DNA of 42,159 nucleotides from Acidimicrobiaceae bacterium. GTDB taxonomy: Bacteria > Actinomycetota > Acidimicrobiia > Acidimicrobiales > RAAP-2. How positions within the stretch are numbered: the first letter of the stretch is position 1; each line of letters begins with the position of its first letter. The stretch spans positions 92,507 through 134,665 of the forward strand of contig PKWY01000027.1 of NCBI GenBank assembly GCA_003132205.1, given 5' to 3'. The translations under genes were made by a program, and so were the position numbers. Shown piece by piece: positions 16,431 through 24,334 of this stretch. The notes under the pieces were generated by a model that was not told where the DNA came from, ran no database searches, and was given only the letters and a program-made list of their open reading frames with translations.

Positions 16431-17441
16431 ATGGATACGAACGGGGACGTCGCCGTAAAGGTCGTCCCCGTTCGTCACGTGGGCAGATGGTTTGGCGTGG
16501 CGGGCGTGGCGCTCTTCGTCGCGATGCTGATCCACACCACGCTGTTCAAGGTGGCCAGTTCGACGAAGACCTGCGTCACTACTAACGGAGTCAAGACGTG
16601 CCACGGCGTGTTGGTCTGGCGGTTCCAGTGGGACATCGTTGGCCAGTACTTCACCAGTTCCGAGGTCCTCCACGGCCTTCTGATCACCGTTGAACTCACG
16701 GTCATCTCGATGGTCATCGGCATCGTGTTGGGCATGATCGTCGCGGTCATGCGGATGTCGCCTAATCGCGTCCTCGCTGGCGTCGCCTGGACGTACACCT
16801 GGTTCTTTCGCGGCACTCCGGTGCTGGTGCAGATCACGTTCTGGGCGTTCATCGGCGCTCTCTATCCGCACATCTCCATCGGCATTCCGTTCACGCATAT
16901 TGCATTCGTGCACATCACCAACGTCAACGTCACGTTCACGACGCTTGAGGCGGTGATCGTGGGTCTGGGGCTCAATGAAGGGGCCTACATGTCGGAGATC
17001 GCCCGCGCGGGATTGATCTCCGTCGACGAGGGCCAGATCGAAGCAGCGACCTCGCTCGGCATGACTCGTCGCCAGTCACTTCGCCTGATCGTCATCCCCC
17101 AGGCGATGCGGGTCATCATCCCGCCGACGGGCAACGAGGTGATCTCGATGTTGAAGACGTCGTCCTTGGCGAGCACGGTCGCCGTGCTCGAGCTCTTCGG
17201 AGCGGTATCGAATATCTCCGCCCAGAACTTCAAGATCATGCCACTGCTTATCGTGGCGAGCATCTGGTATCTGATCGTGACGACGGTGCTCTCAATCGGC
17301 CAGTTCTATCTGGAACGCTATTTCGCTCGGGGAGCGCTCCGTTCGCCGCCGCCGACCCCCATCCAGCGCCTCAAGCGTGACGCTCGAGGCATAGCGTCGA
17401 AGTTCCGCACCAAGCGGGGCGTTTCGGGGGCGGGCGCGTGA
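16431..17441 (+). CDS. Amino-acid ABC transporter permease (HisM/GlnP family)
   Basis: This 336-residue membrane subunit forms the translocation path for the substrate delivered by the binding protein. An extra N-terminal helix (about 20-40) is followed by an outside loop with two cysteines ([10 protein letters not shown]) that could form a disulfide. The permease core follows, with [17 protein letters not shown] and the EAA cytoplasmic motif [29 protein letters not shown] that docks on the ATPase. The C-terminus is basic. No Shine-Dalgarno sequence is visible before ATG 16431, and the first 15 codons form a strong hairpin, so a GTG at 16479 may be the real start. The stop overlaps the ATPase GTG start by four bases. 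Confidence 0.9.
   Translation: MDTNGDVAVKVVPVRHVGRWFGVAGVALFVAMLIHTTLFKVASSTKTCVTTNGVKTCHGVLVWRFQWDIVGQYFTSSEVLHGLLITVELTVISMVIGIVLGMIVAVMRMSPNRVLAGVAWTYTWFFRGTPVLVQITFWAFIGALYPHISIGIPFTHIAFVHITNVNVTFTTLEAVIVGLGLNEGAYMSEIARAGLISVDEGQIEAATSLGMTRRQSLRLIVIPQAMRVIIPPTGNEVISMLKTSSLASTVAVLELFGAVSNISAQNFKIMPLLIVASIWYLIVTTVLSIGQFYLERYFARGALRSPPPTPIQRLKRDARGIASKFRTKRGVSGAGA
16437..16475 (+). repeat. Perfect 13-bp inverted repeat at the start of the permease gene
   Basis: ACGAACGGGGACG (16437-16449) is exactly complementary to 16463-16475, with a 13-base loop. It begins six bases into the annotated permease gene, 28 bases after the binding-protein stop. It could attenuate downstream transcription or protect the 3' end of the binding-protein mRNA. 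Confidence 0.7.
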
Positions 17442-18202
17442 CGAATCCCATGGTCGAGGTGCGCGGCGTGCGAAAGTCATACGCCGGTGTCGAAGTGCTG
17501 AAGAGTGTCGATCTCACCGTGAACCGGAGCGAAGTGACCTGCCTTATCGGGCCTTCTGGTTCAGGAAAGAGCACCCTCCTGCGCTGCGTCAATCACCTGG
17601 AGAAGCACGACGCGGGAGAACTGCGTGTCGACGGTGAACTCGTTGGCTACGAGGCGAGGAACGGGAAACTCTACGAGCTCAGCGATAAACGAGTCTGCGA
17701 AAAGCGCTCGCACATTGGGATGGTCTTTCAACGTTTCAACTTGTTTCAGCACCTGACGGTGCTTGACAACGTGACCATTGGCCAGACGCAGGTGAAGAAC
17801 ATCGCCCGCGAGAAGGCGCGGGCGAAGGCCCGCGAGCTCCTCGCCCGAGTGGGCCTCGACGCGAAGGAGAAGCACTACCCGGCTCAACTGTCCGGAGGCC
17901 AGCAGCAAAGGGTGGCGATTGCGCGCGCCCTGGCTATGGAGCCCAAGCTGATGTTGTTCGATGAGCCGACTTCGGCGCTCGACCCCGAACTCGTTGGCGA
18001 AGTGCTCGACGTCATGAAGGACCTGGCGAAGAGCGGCATGACGATGATCGTCGTCACGCACGAGATGGGCTTCGCGCGCGAGGTCGCCGACACCGTGTAC
18101 TTCCTCGACGGAGGAATCATCGAAGAGTTCGGAGATCCCCACAAGGTGTTGACGGCCCCGTCCTCGGAGCGCTTGAAGAGTTTTCTTTCGAAAGTCCTCT
18201 AA
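17438..18202 (+). CDS. Amino-acid ABC transporter ATP-binding protein (GlnQ/HisP family)
   Basis: This 254-residue ATPase powers the importer. Walker A is GPSGSGKST near 37-45, the Q-loop is MVFQRFNLF, the signature is LSGGQQQR, Walker B is [13 protein letters not shown], and the switch His is in [14 protein letters not shown], all typical of polar amino-acid uptake systems. The start is GTG 17438 overlapping the permease stop; an ATG four codons later is possible. Its TAA shares two bases with the ATG of the CoA-transferase gene (TAATG), which implies translational coupling. Confidence 0.95.
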   Translation: MTNPMVEVRGVRKSYAGVEVLKSVDLTVNRSEVTCLIGPSGSGKSTLLRCVNHLEKHDAGELRVDGELVGYEARNGKLYELSDKRVCEKRSHIGMVFQRFNLFQHLTVLDNVTIGQTQVKNIAREKARAKARELLARVGLDAKEKHYPAQLSGGQQQRVAIARALAMEPKLMLFDEPTSALDPELVGEVLDVMKDLAKSGMTMIVVTHEMGFAREVADTVYFLDGGIIEEFGDPHKVLTAPSSERLKSFLSKVL

Positions 18203-19377
18203 TGATTTGGGAACTTGACCCGTCGAATGTCGGCACGGGACTGCCACTCGAGGGGGTTCGGGTCTTGGATTTTTCGAGAGTGCTCGCCGGCCCGCTCAGC
18301 GCGATGATCGCGGGCGACCTCGGCGCCGACGTGATCAAGGTGGAGAGCCCCGAGGGCGACCCGGTGCGGGCTCTCGCTCCGCCGCGCTTCGGCAATGACG
18401 CGACGTACTACTTGGCGGTCAATCGTCATCGGCGCAACGTCGTCGCCGATCTGCGCGATCCCGTCGACTTCGAGCACGTGGCAGATCTGGTCCGCGAGGC
18501 TGACGCGGTGGTCGAGAACTACCTGCCCAGTCAGATCCGCTCGCTCGGGATCGAACGACTCCGCGCCGTCAACCCCGACTGCGTCTGGGTCAGCATCACG
18601 CCGGCGACCAGCGGCGGGCCCATCGCCGATCAGCCTTCATTCGACCTGCTGGCCCAGGCCCGTTCGGGCTTGATGGGGGTGACCGGAGAGGCAACGGGAC
18701 TACCGACGAAGGTCGGCGCGCCAGTTGCTGACGTGGTGACCGGACTCTACGGGGCCATCGCGCTCGTCACCGGCCTCTTCGAACGCGCCAAGGGCCGGCC
18801 CGGTCGTCACTTCGAAGCTCCCTTGTTGGAGTCGACCATGAGCGCCTTGTCCAATCAGGCCCAGGGATACCTCGCGACCGGGGTCAATCCGCAGCGGTTG
18901 GGCAACGACCATCCGAGCATCACTCCCTACGGCCCGGTCACCACCGCCGACGGCTATATCCTTCTCGCGGTAGGCACCGACGGCCAGTACCAGAAACTGG
19001 TCAGGGCGCTGAACGATCCGAAGCTCGAGAGCAACTCCCAGTGGGCGACGAACGCCGCGAGGGTCGCCGAGCGCGACGCCCTTCGTGAGGAGCTCAACCG
19101 GATCTTCGCGGAGCGCTCAACGGAAGCGTGGCTCGACCTTCTCGCCGCCTCGGGAGTGCCGCACGCGCCGATTGTCGACGTGGCGGGCGCGTTCGCGCAG
19201 CCCCAGATCAGCCAAGGTGACTTCGTCGGCTTGATGTCATCACCCGCCGGGCAGCTGAAGGCGATGAAGACGCCGTTGCTGCTCGATGGCGTTCGCCCCG
19301 CTATTCGAAGCGGACCTCGTCGATTGGGCGAAGACACCGAGGAGCTGTTTCGTTCCGAGGTTAAGCCGCCGAGCTAA
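18202..19377 (+). CDS. Class III CoA-transferase (CaiB/BaiF family)
   Basis: This 391-residue enzyme moves CoA between carboxylic acids; the family includes formyl-CoA:oxalate, carnitine and succinyl-CoA-dependent transferases, and alpha-methylacyl-CoA racemase. The N-terminal LEGVRVLDFSRVLAGPLSAMIAGDLGADVIKVE is the family fingerprint. Asp177 in GAPVADVVTGLYGA corresponds to the catalytic Asp that forms the glutamyl/aspartyl-CoA-type intermediate in formyl-CoA transferase. It is fused by start/stop overlap to the amino-acid ABC importer, which suggests that the imported acid is activated to a CoA ester. That is inference; the substrate is unknown. The 3' end overlaps the nitroreductase gene by four bases. 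Confidence 0.92.
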   Translation: MIWELDPSNVGTGLPLEGVRVLDFSRVLAGPLSAMIAGDLGADVIKVESPEGDPVRALAPPRFGNDATYYLAVNRHRRNVVADLRDPVDFEHVADLVREADAVVENYLPSQIRSLGIERLRAVNPDCVWVSITPATSGGPIADQPSFDLLAQARSGLMGVTGEATGLPTKVGAPVADVVTGLYGAIALVTGLFERAKGRPGRHFEAPLLESTMSALSNQAQGYLATGVNPQRLGNDHPSITPYGPVTTADGYILLAVGTDGQYQKLVRALNDPKLESNSQWATNAARVAERDALREELNRIFAERSTEAWLDLLAASGVPHAPIVDVAGAFAQPQISQGDFVGLMSSPAGQLKAMKTPLLLDGVRPAIRSGPRRLGEDTEELFRSEVKPPS

Positions 19378-20057
19378 GGATTGAGGGGCTCGCCGTCGAA
19401 GGAGTCGAGAGTCGTGAAGAACTCAACGGACCGTCGGGTGAGCTTGGTGGGGCGCTTGCGGGGATAACCCAAGACCAACACCGAGGCCACCGCGTACGTG
19501 TCAGGGATGTTGAGTGCCGCACGCACATCGTCCTCACGCCGCGTGGCGACCGTGGTGATGACGCCGCCCAGACCCCTCTCGCGGGCGCTCAAGAGGATGT
19601 TCCAGATGAACGGGTAGATCGAAGCGCCCCCGGCGATCTGATAGCGGCCGAGGTCGCGGTCGGTCGCCGCCAGCACTTCGAGGTTGGCACAGATCACGAG
19701 CATCGCTGGCACCGAATCCAGATTCTCGGGAAACCCGTCGGGCTTGGAGAGCTTCTCGGCGGCTGGTCGCTGAGCGAGGGCGGCGGCGCGGTCGTCATCG
19801 CTCGCGAGAGGGGAGAACGGGATCAGTCCGGCCAGCAGATGGGCGATGTAGTCGTGCCACGCTTCGAGATAGGCGTCGCGAACGGCGCGACGAGCCTTCT
19901 CGTCGCGCACGACGATGACGTGCCAAGCCTGACGATTGCCACCCGAGGGTGCGAAGCGGGCATCGTCGAGAACTTGAAATAGCAGCTGATCACTGACTGG
20001 CTGGGCGGTGAATTCGCGGATAGAGCCAGTGGTTCGAATTGTTTCAATGAGTTCCAT
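19374..20057 (-). CDS. Nitroreductase-family protein
   Basis: This 227-residue FMN-dependent oxidoreductase belongs to the nitroreductase fold. The N-terminal SIREFT contains the FMN-phosphate Arg, APSGGNRQAWHVIVV is the second FMN-binding segment, and GLGGVITT lies near the C-terminus at the flavin edge. Members reduce nitro compounds, quinones or enones with NAD(P)H; the natural substrate is unknown. The ATG at 20057 is preceded by TAGGGT and six bases, with no Shine-Dalgarno sequence, so the mRNA is probably leaderless. The gene converges on the CoA-transferase gene with a four-base overlap. Confidence 0.9.
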   Translation of the reverse strand: MELIETIRTTGSIREFTAQPVSDQLLFQVLDDARFAPSGGNRQAWHVIVVRDEKARRAVRDAYLEAWHDYIAHLLAGLIPFSPLASDDDRAAALAQRPAAEKLSKPDGFPENLDSVPAMLVICANLEVLAATDRDLGRYQIAGGASIYPFIWNILLSARERGLGGVITTVATRREDDVRAALNIPDTYAVASVLVLGYPRKRPTKLTRRSVEFFTTLDSFDGEPLNP

Positions 20058-20063
20058 TTCGAA

Positions 20064-20069
20064 ACCCTA
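20064..20069 (-). promoter_or_regulatory. Leaderless-type -10 box of the nitroreductase gene
   Basis: On the minus strand TAGGGT is followed by six bases (TTCGAA) and the ATG. Confidence 0.45.
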
Positions 20070-20090
20070 GAACCTCGGCTGAGCCGGTGC

Positions 20091-20876
20091 CTAGGCGTCG
20101 CGGGTTTGGAGCAGCATCGTGCCCGCTGCCAAGAAGACCACGACATAGATCGCCAACGCCGCGAATGCCGACCAAGCCGAAAAGAGGTGTGCGGGGGTGG
20201 TGGTCGAAGCCATTGATGTCCAGAGATTTCCCAACTCGAATCTCTCAATATCATTGCGCCAACTTTCGGGGAAGGAAAGTGAGATGAGCGGGACGATGAG
20301 AAGAATGACGACGAACACACTGATTGAAGCTGCGCTTTGGCGCAAGATCAGTCCTAGCGCGAACCCGAGAAGAGTGAGGAGAGCCAGGTAGACACCGGTC
20401 AGAATTACTGCCCTCAGCACCGAGCCGCTGCTCAGTGAGGCGGTGGGAACGACGCCGCTGAAGACCGCTTGTCCCATAAGGAAGGTTACGAAGGTGACCA
20501 CTTCGCAGACGACGAACATTGAGCCGAAGAGGACGATGACCTTACCCGTAACCAGCCTCACTCGGTTCGGCACCGCTGCCAGTGTCGTGCGAATGGAACC
20601 CGACGAGTACTCCGCTGAAATGAACAGCACTCCAATGACGCCAACGGCGAACTGGGCGAAGAAGACCCCCACCAAACTCGTGGAAACGGGATCGAATGTG
20701 AGTCTGTCTATTCGTGTCGATTGATCCCAGTGGGCGCGAAGCACCAGTGTTATCAACAGCGAGAATCCGATTGTCAGGAAGAACAGCATCGCAATTCCGA
20801 TAATCGTGGAATTGACAGTCCGAAACTTTATCCACTCGGACTTGGCAGTTGAGACGACGTTCTCGTTCTTACTCAT
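20091..20876 (-). CDS. ABC-2 type transporter permease
   Basis: This is a 261-residue membrane subunit of an export-type ABC transporter. About six hydrophobic segments are visible, with a cytoplasmic N-terminal KSEWIKFRTVNSTI and the FISAEYSSGSIRTTLAAVPNR segment common in actinobacterial ABC-2 permeases. The start overlaps the end of the ATPase gene by eight bases. Such pairs often export antibiotics, peptides or lipids; the cargo here is unknown. Confidence 0.88.
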   Translation of the reverse strand: MSKNENVVSTAKSEWIKFRTVNSTIIGIAMLFFLTIGFSLLITLVLRAHWDQSTRIDRLTFDPVSTSLVGVFFAQFAVGVIGVLFISAEYSSGSIRTTLAAVPNRVRLVTGKVIVLFGSMFVVCEVVTFVTFLMGQAVFSGVVPTASLSSGSVLRAVILTGVYLALLTLLGFALGLILRQSAASISVFVVILLIVPLISLSFPESWRNDIERFELGNLWTSMASTTTPAHLFSAWSAFAALAIYVVVFLAAGTMLLQTRDA

Positions 20877-21792
20877 GGTGCGCCGTTTCGGGTTTGGAGG
20901 AGCCGAATTCGAGGGAATCCGCCGTCAGGTCCATGAAGACGTCCTCGAGCGACGCCCGCTGGGGTGTCAATTCGAGGATGGTGATTCCCGCGTTGAAAGC
21001 AATGCCACCAATCTGATCCGACGTCAGGCCGCTGATGGTGAGATTGCCGTCGTTCATCTCTTCGACCGTGCCGTTTTGGTTCTTGACCAACGAGATTAAC
21101 TGGGGCGGGTCGGACACACGTACGAAGACCGTCCCGTGGGCGGTTGCCGTGAGGTCGTCGACTGAACCTTGGGTTATGAAGCGACCGCGGCCGATAACGA
21201 TGATTTGATCGGCGCTAACCGCCATCTCGCTCATGAGGTGCGAACTGACGAACACCGTGCGGCCCTCTTTGGCCAACGACCGGAAGAAGTCGCGGATCCA
21301 CTTGATCCCTTCCGGATCCAGTCCGTTTACCGGCTCGTCGAAGAGCAGGACGCCGGGATCGCCCAAGAGGGCGCCGGCGATGCCGAGGCGCTGGCTCATA
21401 CCGAGGGAGTAACTGCCCACCTTCTTGTGGGCGACCGAAGCGATGCCGACGAATTCGAGCACCTCGTCGACGCGAGCCTTCGGAATTTGGTTCGAAGCGG
21501 CGAGGGCGCGAAGGTGATTGCGGGCGGTGCGTCCGGGGTGGACCGCCTTCGCGTCGAGCAGTGCCCCAACCTCTCGAAGTGGCGCCTTCAGATCGGCGTA
21601 ACTCAGGCCGTCGATGGTGGCTCGACCCTTCGTCGGATGGTCGAGCCCAAGTATCAGGCGCATCGTTGTCGTTTTTCCCGATCCGTTTGGCCCGAGGAAT
21701 CCAGTGACGACTCCGGGCTTCACCTCGAAGTCGAGGTCGTCGAGCGCCGTCGTGTCCTTGTAGCGCTTGGTGAGGTGGTCGATCTTCAGCAT
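20869..21792 (-). CDS. ABC exporter ATP-binding protein (BcrA/DrrA-like)
   Basis: This 307-residue ATPase pairs with the ABC-2 permease gene it overlaps. Walker A is GPNGSGKTT near 34-42, the signature is YSLGMSQRLGIAGAL, Walker B is VLLFDEPVNGLDP, and the switch His is in SSHLMSEM. The extended C-terminal part (TPQRASLEDVFMDLT) is typical of BcrA/DrrA-type drug or lantibiotic exporters. No Shine-Dalgarno sequence or clear leaderless box precedes the ATG. Confidence 0.92.
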   Translation of the reverse strand: MLKIDHLTKRYKDTTALDDLDFEVKPGVVTGFLGPNGSGKTTTMRLILGLDHPTKGRATIDGLSYADLKAPLREVGALLDAKAVHPGRTARNHLRALAASNQIPKARVDEVLEFVGIASVAHKKVGSYSLGMSQRLGIAGALLGDPGVLLFDEPVNGLDPEGIKWIRDFFRSLAKEGRTVFVSSHLMSEMAVSADQIIVIGRGRFITQGSVDDLTATAHGTVFVRVSDPPQLISLVKNQNGTVEEMNDGNLTISGLTSDQIGGIAFNAGITILELTPQRASLEDVFMDLTADSLEFGSSKPETAHHE

Positions 21793-21856
21793 GATTGTCT
21801 TAGTCAGACACTAGTGAGATAGGGTCCGCAGCCGCGACTGACCCTTTAAGAACTCT

Positions 21857-22321
21857 TTAAGAGTGCGAAGCTCCGCGCTTCTTGCGTCGACCAACTTGGC
21901 ACGCCGCGCAGGTTCCCGAAAGGGCCACGTGGTGACGATCGAGCTGGAATCCGAAGGTCTTCTGGAGATCCTTGCTGAGCGCGTCGAAATGGACGGCGGG
22001 AATCTCAAATGTCTGCTTGCACGTCTCGCAGGTCAGGTGGCCGTGCACGGCACCGGCGAGGTGGTACACGGCCGCCGGTTGGCCAAGGTGGGCGTGCACG
22101 ACGATCTTCAACTCCTCGAACTCCTCGAGGATCCGGTAGACGGTGGAGGGGCTGACGTCGGGTTGGCGCTGCTGCACGGCGCTGGTGATGGCGTCGACGG
22201 TGAGATGGCCGCTCGCGTTGACGAGGACCTCGGCGACGGTGCGCTTGGCGACGGTCACGCGCTTGGGGGTACCGCGGATGGTCGAGAGAATCTCCTGAAC
22301 CGTGTTTTCACGCTCTGGCAT
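21857..22321 (-). CDS. Fur-family metalloregulator
   Basis: This 154-residue repressor of the Fur/Zur/PerR family has an N-terminal winged helix with VSPSTVYRILEEFEEL as recognition region (about 57-72). A metal-binding dimerisation domain follows, with HGHLTCETC (Cys98, Cys101) and GTCAAC (Cys138, Cys141), the structural zinc pair. Whether iron, zinc or peroxide is sensed cannot be told; the basic C-terminal tail RRKKRGASHS is not diagnostic. It is divergent from msrA with 53 bp between the starts. A TAGTCT hexamer lies six bases before the ATG, so it is probably leaderless. Confidence 0.92.
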   Translation of the reverse strand: MPERENTVQEILSTIRGTPKRVTVAKRTVAEVLVNASGHLTVDAITSAVQQRQPDVSPSTVYRILEEFEELKIVVHAHLGQPAAVYHLAGAVHGHLTCETCKQTFEIPAVHFDALSKDLQKTFGFQLDRHHVALSGTCAACQVGRRKKRGASHS

Positions 22322-22327
22322 AGCAAG

Positions 22328-22333
22328 AGACTA
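22328..22333 (-). promoter_or_regulatory. Leaderless-type -10 box of the fur-family gene
   Basis: On the minus strand TAGTCT is followed by six bases (CTTGCT) and the ATG. Confidence 0.5.
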
Positions 22334-22362
22334 GGACCGTCGCGCGGGCGGGCCTGAACCTC

Positions 22363-22368
22363 TAATCT
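22363..22368 (+). promoter_or_regulatory. Leaderless-type -10 box of msrA
   Basis: TAATCT is followed by six bases (cgtgtc) and the ATG of msrA. It lies 29 bp from the oppositely directed box of the fur-family gene, so the two promoters must share or overlap -35 sequences. Confidence 0.5.
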
Positions 22369-22374
22369 CGTGTC

Positions 22375-23016
22375 ATGTTCGCAAAGTCAGAGATGGTAAC
22401 TCCAGAGAAGGCTCTCAAGGGTCGTTCCAATGAAACCGTCGTGGATCGGCCGCACCTCGCACTGGGCACTTCGATGCTCGGGCCGTTTCGCGATGGGAGC
22501 GAGACGGCGTACGTCGCCATGGGCTGCTTCTGGGGAGCGGAGCGAAAGTTCTTTGCGTTGCCTGGAGTGATCTCGACGAGCGTCGGTTACCAGGGCGGCT
22601 ACACCCCCAACCCCAGTTACGAGGAGGTGTGCACGGGAAGGACGGGCCACGCCGAGGTGGTGAAGATTGTCTTCGATCCGAAGGTGGTCAGCTACTCGGA
22701 CATCGTCAACTCCTTCTACGAGAACCACAATCCGACGCAAGGCTTTCGTCAGGGCAACGACATGGGTACCCAGTATCGAAGCGCGATCTTCTTCGTCGAC
22801 GAACGCCAAGAGGCGATTGCCCGCAAGGTGACCGATGCGTACGCCGAGTCGCTTCGTGAGGCGGGCTACGGGGCCATAACAACCGAGATTGCTCCCGCCG
22901 GGCCGTTCTACATGGCCGAGGAGTACCACCAGCAGTACCTGGTCGCGAACCCAAATGGTTACTGCGGACTGGGCGGTACCGGGGTGAGTTGCTCGATCGG
23001 CCTAGGACTCAACTAG
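22375..23016 (+). CDS. msrA: Peptide-methionine (S)-S-oxide reductase MsrA
   Basis: MsrA repairs oxidised methionine in proteins using thioredoxin. The 213-residue protein has the catalytic Cys51 in GCFWGAE, followed by [26 protein letters not shown] and [23 protein letters not shown], the substrate-binding residues. Two recycling cysteines lie in the C-terminal [12 protein letters not shown]. The layout is that of the long, E. coli-like enzyme. It is divergent from a Fur-family gene, which may control it. It has no Shine-Dalgarno sequence and a TAATCT box six bases upstream. Confidence 0.96.
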   Translation: MFAKSEMVTPEKALKGRSNETVVDRPHLALGTSMLGPFRDGSETAYVAMGCFWGAERKFFALPGVISTSVGYQGGYTPNPSYEEVCTGRTGHAEVVKIVFDPKVVSYSDIVNSFYENHNPTQGFRQGNDMGTQYRSAIFFVDERQEAIARKVTDAYAESLREAGYGAITTEIAPAGPFYMAEEYHQQYLVANPNGYCGLGGTGVSCSIGLGLN

Positions 23017-23037
23017 CGAGTCAGTTCCTGTCGTTCA

Positions 23038-23058
23038 ACCGCGCGTGGCCGGCGCGGT
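23038..23058. terminator. Hairpin between convergent msrA and nhaA
   Basis: ACCGCGC (23038-23044) pairs with GCGCGGT (23052-23058) around a seven-base loop, in the 54-bp gap between two gene ends. There is no T-run, so a bidirectional terminator role is only suggested by its position. Confidence 0.35.
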
Positions 23059-23070
23059 CGACGAAAAGAG

Positions 23071-24228
23071 CTACGGAACTCGCGTCTGCATTCGAAGCAG
23101 CAGGACGCCAAAGACGGTGGCGATCAGTGACGCCGCGAGCAGTCCCACCGTGAAGGCGCCGTAGGTGGCGCTTCGGGTCCCAAAGAGCGTGCCCGCGAAC
23201 AGCAGGGGCACCGTGAAGCCAATCGCGCAGAGCACGGAGACACTGGCGAGCAGCGGCCACGTTATCGAAGGATCCAGCCTGAATCGGATGAGACGCGCGG
23301 CGCCAACACCGCCGGAGATTCCGACGACTTTGCCGAGTATGCGAATCGCGACGAGCGAGGTGACGATCGTGAGCGTCTTCGAGTGCCGTGAGAATTCGTG
23401 CCAGTCGACTCCGCACGAGACGAGCGCGAAGAGCGGAAGCACGAATCCGGTCGAGCATCGGCCCATCGAATGCTCGAGTCGGGGCGCCCACTCGTTGTCA
23501 AACGAGATCAAGAGACCAGCGATCACGCCGGCGAGCGGGGGTTCGACGTTGGCCCACACGAAACAGACCCACAGACCTGCGAGCAGCGCCAATCCCCATC
23601 CGACTCGGCGTGTGGTCCGCGAAATCACGATTCCGACCACGATCATCAGAGGCAGCGCAACGATACCGGCGAGTCTCGCGTGGGTAGCGCCGGTGAACGC
23701 CAAGACGACGACGCTGAATGCATCGTCGGCGACGGCCAGCGTCAGGAGGAAGATCCGAATCGGCGAGGGGAGTCGGCGACCGACGAGGGCGAGCACGCCG
23801 AGGGTGAAGGCTATGTCGGTCGCCATTGGAACGCCCCACCCGCGGCGCAGTGCGCCCGAATTGGTCAGCTCACCGAAGAGGTAGGACAGCAGAGCGGTGC
23901 CCGCCATTCCGCCGATCGCGCCAAGGACCGGGGGTACGACGAAGGTCGCCTTGGTCAGGGCTCCGGTACGCAGCTCGCGCGAGAGTTCGAGCCCGATCGC
24001 GAAGAAGAAGAGTGTCATCAGTGCGCTGGCCACGAGCGAATGGACCGAGTCGATCGAAACCTGACGAAAGAAATGGTTTGGCCAAGCCTCGTTTATGGCG
24101 CGCTGGTAACTGGAAGGGCCGACCGCCGACCAAAAGAGGGCGACAACGACGCCGGTTCCGATGGAAACGGCGGCGCTGAAATCGTGATCGAGGGCCCGCA
24201 GAGGACGAGAGAACGACATGCCGGTCAC
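23071..24228 (-). CDS. nhaA: Na+/H+ antiporter NhaA
   Basis: This 385-residue membrane antiporter exchanges protons for sodium to control pH and salt. The hallmark GWGVPMATDIAFTLGVLALVGRRLP precedes FLLTLAVADD, whose paired Asp168-Asp169 are the ion-binding residues. About eleven or twelve hydrophobic segments are present, and FFFAIGLELSREL near residue 75 is the conserved helix 2 region. The start is GTG 24228, with an ATG three codons later also possible. TAGCCT lies eight bases before the GTG. It is divergent from an MFS pump gene. Confidence 0.92.
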   Translation of the reverse strand: MTGMSFSRPLRALDHDFSAAVSIGTGVVVALFWSAVGPSSYQRAINEAWPNHFFRQVSIDSVHSLVASALMTLFFFAIGLELSRELRTGALTKATFVVPPVLGAIGGMAGTALLSYLFGELTNSGALRRGWGVPMATDIAFTLGVLALVGRRLPSPIRIFLLTLAVADDAFSVVVLAFTGATHARLAGIVALPLMIVVGIVISRTTRRVGWGLALLAGLWVCFVWANVEPPLAGVIAGLLISFDNEWAPRLEHSMGRCSTGFVLPLFALVSCGVDWHEFSRHSKTLTIVTSLVAIRILGKVVGISGGVGAARLIRFRLDPSITWPLLASVSVLCAIGFTVPLLFAGTLFGTRSATYGAFTVGLLAASLIATVFGVLLLRMQTRVP

Positions 24229-24236
24229 AGTGGCAG

Positions 24237-24242
24237 AGGCTA
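24237..24242 (-). promoter_or_regulatory. Possible -10 box of nhaA
   Basis: TAGCCT on the minus strand ends eight bases before the GTG start. Spacing is slightly longer than at the other leaderless-type genes, so this is less sure. Confidence 0.35.
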
Positions 24243-24334
24243 CACAAGAGCGGGTCGGATTCTGGCCTTTCTATTATGGTGGGCGTGACAACGGGTGCGG
24301 TTTGAGCCGTCCAAATTACGTTGAAGGGTCTTCG

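Noticed and set aside
15424..16475. Shared 11-base CGTCCCCGTTC at 15427 and 16463
   Set aside because: The match is short, in GC-rich DNA, and only the second copy is part of a hairpin; probably chance.
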